The notes under the pieces: generated by a model
Seen by the model: only the letters and a program-made list of their open reading frames with translations
Database searches by the model: none
Told to the model about the DNA's origin: nothing
Assembly (NCBI GenBank): GCA_018266255.1
Contig: JAFEAT010000011.1
Coordinates: 8,518 to 41,000 of the forward strand
From: Cyanobacteria bacterium SZAS-4
GTDB lineage: Bacteria; Cyanobacteriota; Vampirovibrionia; Obscuribacterales; Obscuribacteraceae
Direction of reading: 5' to 3'
Length of the DNA: 32,483 nt
Position numbers and translations under genes: made by a program
Shown: positions 1 to 9,080 of the stretch, in pieces
How the letters are laid out: every line of letters starts with the position of its first letter
Numbering within the stretch: position 1 is the first letter of the stretch

Positions 1-266
1 TTGCGCACCGCTTCCAGACCGTCATTGAGGTCGCTGTAGTTGCTTATAAGGCGTTTGTAGCGATGGAGCGGTAGCGACGTACTTGTTTTGTACGACTCTG
101 TGTCCAGCGCTGCGGCACGTGACTCTAACTCGCCAATCACGACGTTGTTATTTCGAATGAACGAATCGATCTGATTTTCGATCTCGTTTAAAACTTGTTT
201 GTCGCTGAACATCTGCGCGAGCTGCTGCAATGTTCGTGCGAAATTTTTTGGATTTTTTGCACCCAT
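1..266 (-). CDS. Hypothetical protein, 3' end outside window (partial)
   Basis: An open frame runs from an ATG at 266 to the window edge with no stop, giving about 88 residues. The start is well supported: a GGAGGG Shine-Dalgarno lies about five bases upstream (267-280 region). The visible protein is polar and Gln/Asn/Leu-rich, probably helical or coiled coil (it opens MGAKNPKNFARTLQQLAQMF), with no signal peptide, membrane segment or catalytic motif that I recognise. It lies 164 bp downstream of the TPR gene on the same strand, so it may be the next gene of the same island. No function can be assigned from this fragment. Confidence 0.6.
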   Translation of the reverse strand, partial: MGAKNPKNFARTLQQLAQMFSDKQVLNEIENQIDSFIRNNNVVIGELESRAAALDTESYKTSTSLPLHRYKRLISNYSDLNDGLEAVR

Positions 267-430
267 CGGACCCTCCTTCGAGGACTCTTACGGTCTATGC
301 GCAAAAGAATTTCTTATCCTTTTCCCGCATTAGACATCGCATTTCCGATGTGCAATTTAGTTACTTCATATTCCCCAAAATTAGTGGTGATTTTGTGAAA
401 TTGATCGTGTTTTTCGAAAGTGTTTACTAT

Positions 431-886
431 TTACGCCGCGTACTTTTTATTTTCCAGTAACTGACGAAAATTTTCTGCCACTACTTGTTTATCGACGTGA
501 TTCCAGGGCAAATGTGCCATGTTTTCCAAAGTTAGTTCGTACCAGTATCTTGCGGTCTCATACAGCCCCACGTGGTGGTGCGCGTTGGCGACAAGGTGGT
601 ACAGTTCAAGCATCTTACGGTGAGAGCGCGGATACGTCTGTGCGTAGATTGGCAGAGCGTCGGTGAGGAGGGTAATCGCGAGTTCAGGTTCGTCTGCCAT
701 TAAGCTCAGAGCTGCCAACGCTACTTTTGTCTCTGCACAATATATTGGAGCGGTTTCTTTCAATGTCATAGCGGCATTGAGGGCGTCAATATAATGATTT
801 GTTGCATCACCGTATTCGTCTTTTGCAACTGCATTCTGCGCCAAGAACGTAGCGCGACTCCATGCATTTAATACTTCTTCTTTCAT
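431..886 (-). CDS. Small TPR-like protein (151 aa)
   Basis: This is an all-helical protein of 151 residues. Helix pairs such as AKDEYGDATNHYIDALNAAM and the segment around LVANAHHHVGLYETARYWYE have the small/large residue spacing of tetratricopeptide repeats, probably three or four units. TPRs bind peptides or other proteins, so it is likely cytosolic (no signal peptide) and a partner or adaptor. The ATG at 886 has an excellent AAAGGAGG site just upstream. It follows the nuclease-NTPase gene by 167 bp on the same strand and could be the distal part of the defence operon or an independent small gene. It does not resemble a known anti-phage effector. An imperfect inverted repeat (AAAGCA-CT-TGCTTT, 925-938) lies about 40 bp upstream. 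Confidence 0.75.
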   Translation of the reverse strand: MKEEVLNAWSRATFLAQNAVAKDEYGDATNHYIDALNAAMTLKETAPIYCAETKVALAALSLMADEPELAITLLTDALPIYAQTYPRSHRKMLELYHLVANAHHHVGLYETARYWYELTLENMAHLPWNHVDKQVVAENFRQLLENKKYAA

Positions 887-1053
887 CGGATTCCTCCTTT
901 GAGGTTCACGGCCCTGCGGTGACTAAAGCACTTGCTTTATCCGCATCAGGCGACGCGCCGATGTATTACCAATTTAACACTGAACCCTTAAAATTCGCTA
1001 GGGTAAATGATAGGTTTTCTTTTGCCAACTACTCCTGTTCGAAGGCGATCATG

Positions 1054-3555
1054 TTATCTTCGAGTCCGTCTTCCATTTTTTCTTCTGCTAAATATCTTTG
1101 CTTCAGGCGGTCGCACTTGCTCAGCTATACCGAATGTTTCAGCAATTTCTATCAACTTAGTTAGCGCAAAAAAGGTTTTAGTGCGCAATTCGGAGAGTTC
1201 CGCAATTAAAGATTTTGACCGAATACCGCAATCTAAGTCTTCACCTCCAGTACCCCAGGTTAGAAAAGGTTCGATGTACTTTTCATATGATTTTTTGGCG
1301 AAGTCTGACTTTTGATCATCCGCATTGTCACGTAATTCGCGCAATGCTATCGCAATACGCCATAACAGTGGTTGAGACTTTGTCCCTGCAGCTTCTTGGA
1401 GCCAACTTTCTGCATTATCATCAGCATAAAAAAGTAGATTGAGAATCCATGCAGTTACAGGTTCCAAAATGCCGACTGCATGACACATGTACGATTCACC
1501 GGTTTCTTGATCTTCATGTATTTGGAATTTCGTCAAATGCATGTTTGGTCGCACTAGCGGAAAAGGGCACGTGGCTGTTGTCAGCATTAGTTCTTCGCTA
1601 AGTTTGTAGCGATAGTTTCCATCCTCAGAGATTGCGCCCATTCGCAAGCCGGAAAATTGAGAGAGAATCAGCCAGCCGCCGGTAGACGTTGTACTTGGTG
1701 CTTCAGGTATAGTAATTCTTCTACGTTCGCCGTTAACGAATACATCAACTTCGTTGTTTTCATGAAAAGTGAGACTGCGCATCTTCCCATCGAACACTCC
1801 AGAAACTCTTCTTCCCGGTGACACTACTTCCCTCTCGGGTTTCATTTCGAGCAACTTCCAAATTACATCAATTGGAACCTCATTTTGCTCAGAAATAAAA
1901 TCCAAGAGGGCATATGCTCCCACAATATCGCCGAAAGGCAAACAGGTAGCTAGTGCTGACATTGCATGCGCTATTTCATCATCTTCCATTTCGATCATTC
2001 TTTGGGCGAACATCAGCGAGAGTTCACTTGCAAGTAACTCCGGTATTGAGACTACAAAGATCTCTTCTCCGTTAATTGGCTCCAGACCTCGAAGATACCC
2101 TTGTTGGACCAGTTCAATAATTTCAGCGAACTCCAAATATTTTTTTAGCTGAGTTTTCCGAACTAAAAACGTCATCGCAGATTTCAATTGCAACTCTGGA
2201 GAAAGCTTATGTTGAAAGATGTCATCCAATATGGCTTTTGCAATGGATTGAAACTTTCCTTTCTGATCAAATTCCTGGAATCTTTCTCTGGTCGTCGATA
2301 TCAAAAAAACTCCTAGTAGTGAGGGCAATGTCACTCCAAGGTTTTTTTCCTCACTTCTCTTATCAGTGAATACGGTGGACAGCACTGTTCGAATAATCCA
2401 AGGTTGTCTATATTCGATGCAAGCACGATGTCCGTGATAGAAGTGCACTTTTCTATTACACAAGTAATCTTCCAATTTTTTCAACTCTGCGTCATTGAGC
2501 GCACCAACATTTACGCGTTTAGCTGTTCGTCCGAAAGGCGTCTCATGCCTTCCAGGAGCAACAAGCGAATTTGCAACCGCGTCATCAACTGCTAAAACTA
2601 CTCTTAGTCCAGCTCCAAAAACTGCTGAAATAAGTTCTTCTACCTCTGCCTTTAGAGCAGTGTTATCAATACCGAAGCCATCAACTGCCAACACAAGAAC
2701 CGACTGTTCGCTTTTAGAAATCGCTTGTAACCAGTAACGCACTTCCTCCGGTGTGACGGGCCAATTCAAAGACTCAGCGAGCATGTACGAAATTTGTCGA
2801 AACAACCCAACGCCCGAATATCCTTCAACGAAAAGAACGACATAGTCATCACTTGCCCTTGTTGTCTCAACAAGCTCCCGCAGAACGCTGCTCTTTCCGT
2901 TTAACGGTGCACCTTCAACAAGTACTAATTTGGATCCATTTTGTAGTTCCCTAATCAAATCCTGCGTTGCTTTTCGAGGAATCAAAAAGTCTGACACGAA
3001 CGGTTTTTTATAGTCATCCCATTGACCCGTTAGAAGTTTTAGGGCGTCGCTTGACGCCTTGTGTACAGCTTGCTGCCATATATCTAAATCCGTCCCTAAG
3101 AGCGTTTCGACAGCTTTTTTAATGTCTTGTTTTGCAGCTTTGCTCGCAGCCTCAAACATTTTGTACACGGTCTCTTCGGTTGCACCATCTCTTTTCCACT
3201 CTGCTCCGCTAAATGTTTCAAAGCACTGAATGTCAGTCTGGTTTGTTAGCACCACTAGTGGTGGCATCGGTCTTAGCAGCGAGGCATAGCTTAACCCCTG
3301 TTTCTTGTCTCGATCAGTAAGCTGTTGTCCACCGCGCTTTAATTCTAAAACTGCCAAATTGATTTCATTGAAAGTAATCAAAATGTCTAATCGCGGACCG
3401 GAACGTGAAGACTTAACGTCGTGTTTGCCAAGCTGCACCTCAAACGAAAGCTGGTGTCGAAGCGAATCTGGTGGCAAAAAATTGAACACGTGTTGGATAG
3501 CAGCGTGAATTTCAGCTTCTAAATCTGCCTCGTATTTTTCTTTTGATATGCTCAT
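1054..3555 (-). CDS. HsdR-N-type PD-(D/E)XK nuclease fused to P-loop (STAND/NACHT-like) NTPase
   Basis: The protein has 833 residues. Residues about 1-130 look like the N-terminal nuclease domain of type I restriction HsdR: Glu12, Asp57 in RLDILI, the E71-L-K73 pair in AVLELKR, and Gln87 in a following helix, which is the full PD-(D/E)XK set. After a helical linker, residues about 195-330 form a P-loop ATPase with Walker A GAPLNGKS (215-222) and a hydrophobic Walker B strand ending in Asp292 (LVLAVDGFG). The rest (about 400 residues) is helical then beta-rich with no motif I recognise; it could be the sensor part of a STAND-type protein. No SF2 helicase motifs are present, so it is not an HsdR subunit, and no HsdM/HsdS is nearby. 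It starts 55 bp after the DpnII/MboI-type nuclease gene and is likely cotranscribed. The ATG at 3555 has only a weak ribosome site. By domain content it resembles Avs-like anti-phage ATPases with nuclease effectors, but that is inference. Confidence 0.8.
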   Translation of the reverse strand: MSISKEKYEADLEAEIHAAIQHVFNFLPPDSLRHQLSFEVQLGKHDVKSSRSGPRLDILITFNEINLAVLELKRGGQQLTDRDKKQGLSYASLLRPMPPLVVLTNQTDIQCFETFSGAEWKRDGATEETVYKMFEAASKAAKQDIKKAVETLLGTDLDIWQQAVHKASSDALKLLTGQWDDYKKPFVSDFLIPRKATQDLIRELQNGSKLVLVEGAPLNGKSSVLRELVETTRASDDYVVLFVEGYSGVGLFRQISYMLAESLNWPVTPEEVRYWLQAISKSEQSVLVLAVDGFGIDNTALKAEVEELISAVFGAGLRVVLAVDDAVANSLVAPGRHETPFGRTAKRVNVGALNDAELKKLEDYLCNRKVHFYHGHRACIEYRQPWIIRTVLSTVFTDKRSEEKNLGVTLPSLLGVFLISTTRERFQEFDQKGKFQSIAKAILDDIFQHKLSPELQLKSAMTFLVRKTQLKKYLEFAEIIELVQQGYLRGLEPINGEEIFVVSIPELLASELSLMFAQRMIEMEDDEIAHAMSALATCLPFGDIVGAYALLDFISEQNEVPIDVIWKLLEMKPEREVVSPGRRVSGVFDGKMRSLTFHENNEVDVFVNGERRRITIPEAPSTTSTGGWLILSQFSGLRMGAISEDGNYRYKLSEELMLTTATCPFPLVRPNMHLTKFQIHEDQETGESYMCHAVGILEPVTAWILNLLFYADDNAESWLQEAAGTKSQPLLWRIAIALRELRDNADDQKSDFAKKSYEKYIEPFLTWGTGGEDLDCGIRSKSLIAELSELRTKTFFALTKLIEIAETFGIAEQVRPPEAKIFSRRKNGRRTRR

Positions 3556-3610
3556 TTGGCTACGCTGATATCTTCAAATCATAGTCTCGGCAAAGCTCGA
3601 CGATTTTGTA

Positions 3611-4714
3611 CTAGTTCAAAATTTTGACCCAAACTGAATAGTTGTCGTTCACCCCTGTTAAGTCTGTTTCGATCCCAACTGGATTACTTATATGGCCTGC
3701 GGGATCGAACACTAGACACACAAGTATTCGAACATCTTTATGCTCACGATATTTAACAATGTCGATAATAAGCTGGTCTCCAAGTTCTCTAGCGTTCATA
3801 GAAGGTCTAGAGTGCTTAAGTTCAATTGCAACCGAATGGGCCGGAAGTATAAAGTCTATCCGGCTGTGACCGCCTGCATAGCTCGGAACCCATTCCTCTG
3901 CTCTAATATCGTCAAAAAAGATTCGTAATAGTGAGTGAAACAAGTCTTGAAAGTCATATTCATCCTCAAGTTCGAGAGTTGGACGTGCTCCCCGTCGAAT
4001 TTTTAGTTGTCTTGCTACCGTTTTAAGCCTCATACCAATTTGAAGCACGATTTGAATGGCATCAAGATTCTCATTCGCAAATCTCAAGCGCGGACCTGAA
4101 TGCTTGGTCTCTAACGTACCGTCGAAAAATTTGTTCGCCAAAAAAACAAGAAGTTGAGTCTTTTCTGTTGTAGAACGCTGTATATCACCATATTCTCTGG
4201 CCTCAAATTTGTTAGCTTCCTCTTTTCCAGAAAGAGCAAACCTCTTGTTAAAGTTGTTAATAGTGCCGAGTGTTGCCAACTTGGGATGATCAGCAAAATT
4301 TTCTTCGTATTTAAAACCGATGAGCGCGTCGAGATCAAACCGCTTTCCCTCTGGAATAGCGTAGGGTGCCTCCGCGTCTGTAAGAAATTTGAATCGTTTG
4401 TCAATAGCAGCAAATCCAAACTCTGATGAATGCATGTTCCAATGCAAAAAGGCTGCATCGGGAATGTTTTTGACATGCTTGTAGAAATCTTCCAGCAGTT
4501 TTATTTCCCTTTTAGTTACGTCTTCATCGTTGTAGTCAGTTAGAGAAAATGACACCTGTTCATGAGTCGCTAAATTAATAACGACGATGCAACTCACAGC
4601 TACCGGTCTGTCCTTCACATTAAACCAGCTCTCACAACCATAGTGAATGACCCTGATTTGCGACTGCCTATAAAATTGCTTCAATTCTTGTAGTTTGATC
4701 GAAAGCTCTGTCAT
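3611..4714 (-). CDS. Nuclease with C-terminal DpnII/MboI-type restriction domain
   Basis: The protein has 367 residues. The C-terminal part (about 252-350) matches the REase_DpnII-MboI family as I know it: FQDLFHSLLRIFFDD, then EEWVPSYAGGHSRIDF with Asp287, the catalytic pair E298-L-K300, Gln314 in a LGDQLIIDI helix, and LVCLVFDP. This is a PD-(D/E)XK DNA-cleaving fold. The N-terminal part (about 20-200) is different: beta strands around IRVIHYGCESWF and VAVSCIVVINL, then FLHWNMHSSEFGF and RFDLDALIGF. It could be an RNase H-like or exonuclease-like fold, but I cannot assign a full catalytic set. The ATG at 4714 has a good AGAGG site. The gene lies 65 bp after the helicase gene and 55 bp before the nuclease-NTPase gene on the same strand, with no methyltransferase nearby, so a classical restriction-modification role is unlikely; a third or accessory effector of the helicase system is more plausible. 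Confidence 0.8.
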   Translation of the reverse strand: MTELSIKLQELKQFYRQSQIRVIHYGCESWFNVKDRPVAVSCIVVINLATHEQVSFSLTDYNDEDVTKREIKLLEDFYKHVKNIPDAAFLHWNMHSSEFGFAAIDKRFKFLTDAEAPYAIPEGKRFDLDALIGFKYEENFADHPKLATLGTINNFNKRFALSGKEEANKFEAREYGDIQRSTTEKTQLLVFLANKFFDGTLETKHSGPRLRFANENLDAIQIVLQIGMRLKTVARQLKIRRGARPTLELEDEYDFQDLFHSLLRIFFDDIRAEEWVPSYAGGHSRIDFILPAHSVAIELKHSRPSMNARELGDQLIIDIVKYREHKDVRILVCLVFDPAGHISNPVGIETDLTGVNDNYSVWVKILN

Positions 4715-4779
4715 AGGTCGTACCTCTGTGCAGATAAGACTGGTTTACATAACGTCTGGCTGAAAAGATTCCATAGGAG

Positions 4780-7700
4780 CTAGGTTTCGCCCGCTAACTG
4801 CTTCCAAATTTCACGGTAATCATCACCACTCATGGTGGCATTGAGCGGTCTTGCACTTCCCCATTTCTCAGATGGCAGTGACGAGATGAAGTCATGTACC
4901 GTCTTGGAATTCATTTCACCATTTGTCTCTGATTGATATTGTTGTCCCAAATTCTCCGCGATGCTACGAGGTACCGAATTCATACGCATGAGTACTGCTT
5001 CAGAGGTTTTGACCCCGTGATAGAGCATTGCTGGCAGCTGATTGATTGTTGAAATCTGCTGGGGGCTCAATTTCTTGAAGTCAATACCAGAGTTAGGTAT
5101 TTTGCTCAGTGCCGATATTCCCCAAGTGCCAAAATTGCCAATGGACCGATAGATACCTTGACACGCTAGAGTTATCGCATCCGTCGTAACGCTGTTGTCT
5201 TTGGAAAAATGTTTTTTTGCAATGGTTTCGATTGACTGTCCAGACACCCAATCACTTGCAACAACGTCTATCTTAGAACGTTGATTTCCAAAGCTATCTT
5301 GAAGATTTCTTAGCTGTGGAACTTGCAGCATCACACTTACTAACGAGCTGAGGGCTGATTTTTCGGACGGTCCGAATAAATTTTCTGGAGTCCAATCCTC
5401 TATCGTCAACTTCCTATCTAAATTTGCCATGTGACGCATCACATCTCTAATAGCCTCAGCAGAGAATCCGGTTGAATCCACTAAGGCGGCTTCATTCATT
5501 CTTACACCACCAGCATATTTTCTAGTTACTTGTAGCAGAGCTTCAGCTCTTTGACGGTCGTATTGATTGGCGCTTCGTTTTAATTCCGAATAACCGAACG
5601 TATGCCGAAGCAGCAGATCCGCTTCGAGAGTTACTTTTGATTTGTCTTGTGCGTCATTGACTATATGCGACACAAATGCTCGAAAATCATCCCACTCAGC
5701 ACCCTGAATTATTTTTTCCAAGTTATGCAATTGACCAGTTTCGTCTATTGATGTCAGCAACTGTACAAATCTCGAACGTAGTGCTCCTGTTTGTTTAATG
5801 ACGTACTTTCGGATGTCGTCTATGTCTTCTTCATCAGCCGCAATGCCGATAATGCCCAAGGCTCCTTGATCCAATCGACCAGCGCGACCAGCCAAATTCC
5901 AGAATGTACGTTCAGACATGTCTCTACTTGAGTAACCAGGTACTGACTTCGATGCCAGAAAAACCGACGCCACCGGAAAATTAATTCCTTGAGCAATCGT
6001 TGTGGTAGCACAAAGCACCGTAAGCAAATTTTGTTCCGCAAGCCATTCTATTAACGTCCGCGCCTCCTCCGATAATCCGGAGTGGTGTACAGCTATCCCT
6101 TGCGCAAGCATTGGAATCAGTTCAAAAGACGAACTAATTTCCGTTTGCAGAAATCTCTGTACCAGTTTTATTTCCGGTGGAATGACGCTTAAAGACGGCA
6201 TTTCTGCCGCCAATTTTCGAGCCATCTCCCAACAGTCAGGAATGGTTCTGGCGATACCAATGCTGGTACCACGCCTGGAAAAATACTTAGACATTGCTGC
6301 CGTTAACGATGTTTTTGTTGCACCAGAATAGGAAACATTCAACGGTTTGGGACCGGGAATTCTGAACACGGTGTCTTTCAGCTCAAAGGACTTATAACCC
6401 GTTTCAAGTACTTCAAAATCAATACTCCATTGACCTTTACTGGTTCCAGCGACTTTTCTGTACATGCCAACTATTCGTTCATTAGGTTGCCATGCACTTG
6501 AAGAGAGGCTTATAGACTTTCCTGATTCTGGTTCCAACCACTCCGCAAGTTCAGCACTGTTGGGAACAAAAGGAGTTAGCAACATAAAGTTTGCATCTTC
6601 ACATTCTCGTTTGATGGTGGCAAGCAAGAGTTCGATTCGCATGCCTCGATCTATGTCTTCTAGATTGTGTGCTTCATCCAATACCACAAGTGCCAAAGTC
6701 CGCTTGACCAATTTATTCCGAATAACCATTTGAAGTTTTTCTGGTGTGCACACTAGTACCTGAAACGACTTGCTAGCCTCAGATTGGGTGAGCAATTTTT
6801 CCTCAAATTCATCTAAAACAACCGCACCGGTCAATTGCTGTACGAAGATAGAAAGAGGCTGAAAGTCCGAGCGAAGCCTTCTTGTGATTTGTGAAACTAA
6901 AGCTCTCGTGGGAGCCACATATGCGACCCAACCATCCTGAAATTGATTAAGAGCCTGTAGAATTCGAAATTGGGCCAAAACTGTTTTTCCGGCGGAAGTA
7001 GGCAAATCAACAACGATTGCTCTCGTTGCTGGGTCTAAGAGCCCTTGCTTTTGAATAGCAGCTTGCTGTGGAGGCAGCAGTTCAAACAAGCCTCGCGCTT
7101 TAGTAACTCGGTTCAGAAATCTTTCAATTTTTGAGTTTGGTGCATGCGATACAGACCATACGGAGTTTGTAATCATTTTTGAACTAGCAATTTGCAACCA
7201 TCGCAATAAAATATCTAATTCGAAGTCATTCAGAGCATTCGCTGCTTTTCTTGCACTGTCGAACTGTTGACCAATCTGTTCTCTAATTTTACGAGGGTGC
7301 CCTTGTAACACAAAGGTAGCCACTATCTCAGTAGACTTTGCCCAATGATAGAGTGAGACCAAGCTTAGCGCTTTTGCAAGTGCTGAACTATCAGTCCCGT
7401 TTAGATAGATGCTTTCAAAAGACGTTTGAAGTTCTCTAAGCTCAATTATTCGCTCGCTGACATGGTGAACATCATTCCAATTTGCTTTTCGAAATAGACT
7501 AAGCCAGCAGTGATACAGCGCATCTAATAACAACTGATCCCACGTTGCGTCAGACCGTTTGATTTCTGGAACACGCAGGTCATCGTCAAATTCTTGAATC
7601 CAACGGCGTACATCAGACCATCTATCACCGGCATAGCCAAGGGCGCAAAGATTCAAAACGTGAAATATTTTAGAGTTTTTTTCAACCGGAATGGGCAGCA

Positions 7701-7995
7701 CTCTCATTAAATCGAAAGCTTTAAATGCAGCAGCTTGACCGGCTGCTAGCTTTAGTGAAGGTGCGGGTGCCGGTGACTCAAGCGCTTCGATATTTTCTGC
7801 GGCAGCGATCTGATAAGCAAGAACAAGATTTGCAATTTGCTCGGAGTCAAACGGAGAACCTTGCACCAGAAATGTGAAATTTTCGCGAGCCATCTCTTTT
7901 CGTGCCATACGTTCAGTCTCGTTACGCACTTCCACTGGAATCGCTTTGACGGCCCAATGTTCGTTGATATCGACAAGATCCGCGTCAGTTAACAT
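4780..7995 (-). CDS. hamB-like: HamB-like Ski2-family DEAD/DEAH helicase (Hachiman-type)
   Basis: The protein has 1071 residues from the ATG at 7995; an upstream alternative start at 8085 would add 30 residues lying over the previous gene and is less likely, because AGGATAATCTCA gives the 7995 ATG a ribosome site. Residues about 1-310 are helical. The SF2 core has motif I PTSAGKT (Lys337), motif II DEAH (Asp440), motif V-like ATTTIAQGINFP and motif VI NLAGRAGR (Arg707). The GINFP and LAGRAGR signatures are typical of Ski2-like helicases. The last about 350 residues are mostly helical. The start overlaps the HamA-like stop by 11 bp, so translation is probably coupled. A nuclease of the HamA/AbpA kind next to a Ski2-like helicase is the defining layout of Hachiman/AbpAB anti-phage systems, where the helicase senses or processes foreign DNA and licenses the nuclease. 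That role here is inferred from family and context. Confidence 0.85.
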   Translation of the reverse strand: MLTDADLVDINEHWAVKAIPVEVRNETERMARKEMARENFTFLVQGSPFDSEQIANLVLAYQIAAAENIEALESPAPAPSLKLAAGQAAAFKAFDLMRVLPIPVEKNSKIFHVLNLCALGYAGDRWSDVRRWIQEFDDDLRVPEIKRSDATWDQLLLDALYHCWLSLFRKANWNDVHHVSERIIELRELQTSFESIYLNGTDSSALAKALSLVSLYHWAKSTEIVATFVLQGHPRKIREQIGQQFDSARKAANALNDFELDILLRWLQIASSKMITNSVWSVSHAPNSKIERFLNRVTKARGLFELLPPQQAAIQKQGLLDPATRAIVVDLPTSAGKTVLAQFRILQALNQFQDGWVAYVAPTRALVSQITRRLRSDFQPLSIFVQQLTGAVVLDEFEEKLLTQSEASKSFQVLVCTPEKLQMVIRNKLVKRTLALVVLDEAHNLEDIDRGMRIELLLATIKRECEDANFMLLTPFVPNSAELAEWLEPESGKSISLSSSAWQPNERIVGMYRKVAGTSKGQWSIDFEVLETGYKSFELKDTVFRIPGPKPLNVSYSGATKTSLTAAMSKYFSRRGTSIGIARTIPDCWEMARKLAAEMPSLSVIPPEIKLVQRFLQTEISSSFELIPMLAQGIAVHHSGLSEEARTLIEWLAEQNLLTVLCATTTIAQGINFPVASVFLASKSVPGYSSRDMSERTFWNLAGRAGRLDQGALGIIGIAADEEDIDDIRKYVIKQTGALRSRFVQLLTSIDETGQLHNLEKIIQGAEWDDFRAFVSHIVNDAQDKSKVTLEADLLLRHTFGYSELKRSANQYDRQRAEALLQVTRKYAGGVRMNEAALVDSTGFSAEAIRDVMRHMANLDRKLTIEDWTPENLFGPSEKSALSSLVSVMLQVPQLRNLQDSFGNQRSKIDVVASDWVSGQSIETIAKKHFSKDNSVTTDAITLACQGIYRSIGNFGTWGISALSKIPNSGIDFKKLSPQQISTINQLPAMLYHGVKTSEAVLMRMNSVPRSIAENLGQQYQSETNGEMNSKTVHDFISSLPSEKWGSARPLNATMSGDDYREIWKQLAGET

Positions 7996-8815
7996 TGAGA
8001 TTATCCTGAGCAGTGGAACGATGAAACAGTGCAACCATTTCTGATATTGGTGCGGAAAAATAAAGTGCTTTAAGTTCAATACCAATGTGATTTGGGCAGT
8101 CTTTATGCAAACTTTTGGCTCTCGTTGCTAAATCGATTGAATTAGGGGCAACATCCCGCACCATGACACCATATATGGTTATATCTCTATGATTGCTTAG
8201 ATATCGGCTCGCTGCTGACTCAAACTTGGTGCTATTTACGACGCTAGAAGCGTATTTATGACTTAGGTATCTCACTAATGCGTTAGATACTTTTCTATCA
8301 TCGCGCAAACCTTCTAACTGCTGCTTTAACCCTCCTTGCCCATACATAACTTGAGGAGGGCAGCTCTCATCGGAGGATGTTTTAACTTCGCCAAATGCGA
8401 AACGAAAGCTCCCAGCATGGGAGACAAATCCCACCAAATCTGCTCCTGCTGCGTTCGCATTCGGATTTCGCTGGTCTCGCGCCATAGGAAAAGGAAACTC
8501 GCAATTGGATGTTTCAATTAAGAAACTTTCTGCGATGGCCTCGCCGAGTCGGTGACTGGTCAATGCACTGCTGTTTTCTATTATTTCTGCTATCGCTGCT
8601 GTTTGAAACTCTGATGTTGCTAAATTAGTTAGAAAACCCTCGATGCGATGCTTTCCATCAGAATCTGTGATTATCGCCTTAATTGGTCCCGCGAATGCAG
8701 CAATAAGCTCTGAATCGTCGTGCGAAATGCCTCTCGCGACTACAGAGCCCGCATCCACGTTATAAACTTCATTGCCAATCAAATTGAGAACGTCCTGATA
8801 AATCGCTCCGAGCAC
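7985..8815 (-). CDS. hamA-like: HamA-like PD-(D/E)XK nuclease (DUF1837-type)
   Basis: The protein has 276 residues. The second half shows a PD-(D/E)XK core: a helix with Glu92 (RLGEAIAES), Asp126 in GADLVGF, and E143-V-K145 in FAFGEVKTSSDE, followed by a helix with QQLEGL. This arrangement (GEA helix, G-x-D-x-V-G-F, GEVK) matches HamA/AbpA-type nucleases that partner Ski2-like helicases. There is no signal peptide; the protein is cytosolic. The proposed start is GTG at 8815, but it has no Shine-Dalgarno and lies only 12 bp from a TATAAT box, so the mRNA would be almost leaderless. A TTG at 8782 (residue 12) has AGGA about nine bases upstream and is a serious alternative. The 3' end overlaps the helicase gene by 11 bp. 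The family call rests on motifs and gene order. Confidence 0.75.
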   Translation of the reverse strand: MLGAIYQDVLNLIGNEVYNVDAGSVVARGISHDDSELIAAFAGPIKAIITDSDGKHRIEGFLTNLATSEFQTAAIAEIIENSSALTSHRLGEAIAESFLIETSNCEFPFPMARDQRNPNANAAGADLVGFVSHAGSFRFAFGEVKTSSDESCPPQVMYGQGGLKQQLEGLRDDRKVSNALVRYLSHKYASSVVNSTKFESAASRYLSNHRDITIYGVMVRDVAPNSIDLATRAKSLHKDCPNHIGIELKALYFSAPISEMVALFHRSTAQDNLNVN

Positions 8816-8827
8816 TATAGGTCTGTG

Positions 8828-8856
8828 ATTATAGTCTCATAGACCACGAAGAGCAA
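8828..8856 (-). promoter_or_regulatory. Candidate sigma-70 promoter for the HamA-like operon
   Basis: On the minus strand, TTGCTC (8856-8851) and a perfect TATAAT (8833-8828) are separated by 17 bp, an ideal spacing. The -35 box matches consensus at three positions, the -10 at all six. Transcription would begin only a few bases before the GTG at 8815. Confidence 0.5.
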
Positions 8857-9080
8857 CACTCTGTACCCATTGCTGGGTGACTTGCATCAGAAAATCCGTT
8901 TTTTTATGCGCATTCGTATATCAAGTTTATGCAGTCGTGCTGCGCTCCCTTCATGTGAATTGCCAATTCTGCCACTGAATATGATGGCATTGCGATTTCA
9001 AGATTGTGACTGATAAGATTGCACGCTCCAAATCTGACACCGTATCTAGTACCGAACGATGATGCGTGTTTCTCTTCGGT

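Noticed and set aside
1054..4714. Type I or type II restriction-modification system
   Set aside because: No methyltransferase or specificity subunit is present, and the ATPase lacks helicase motifs of HsdR.
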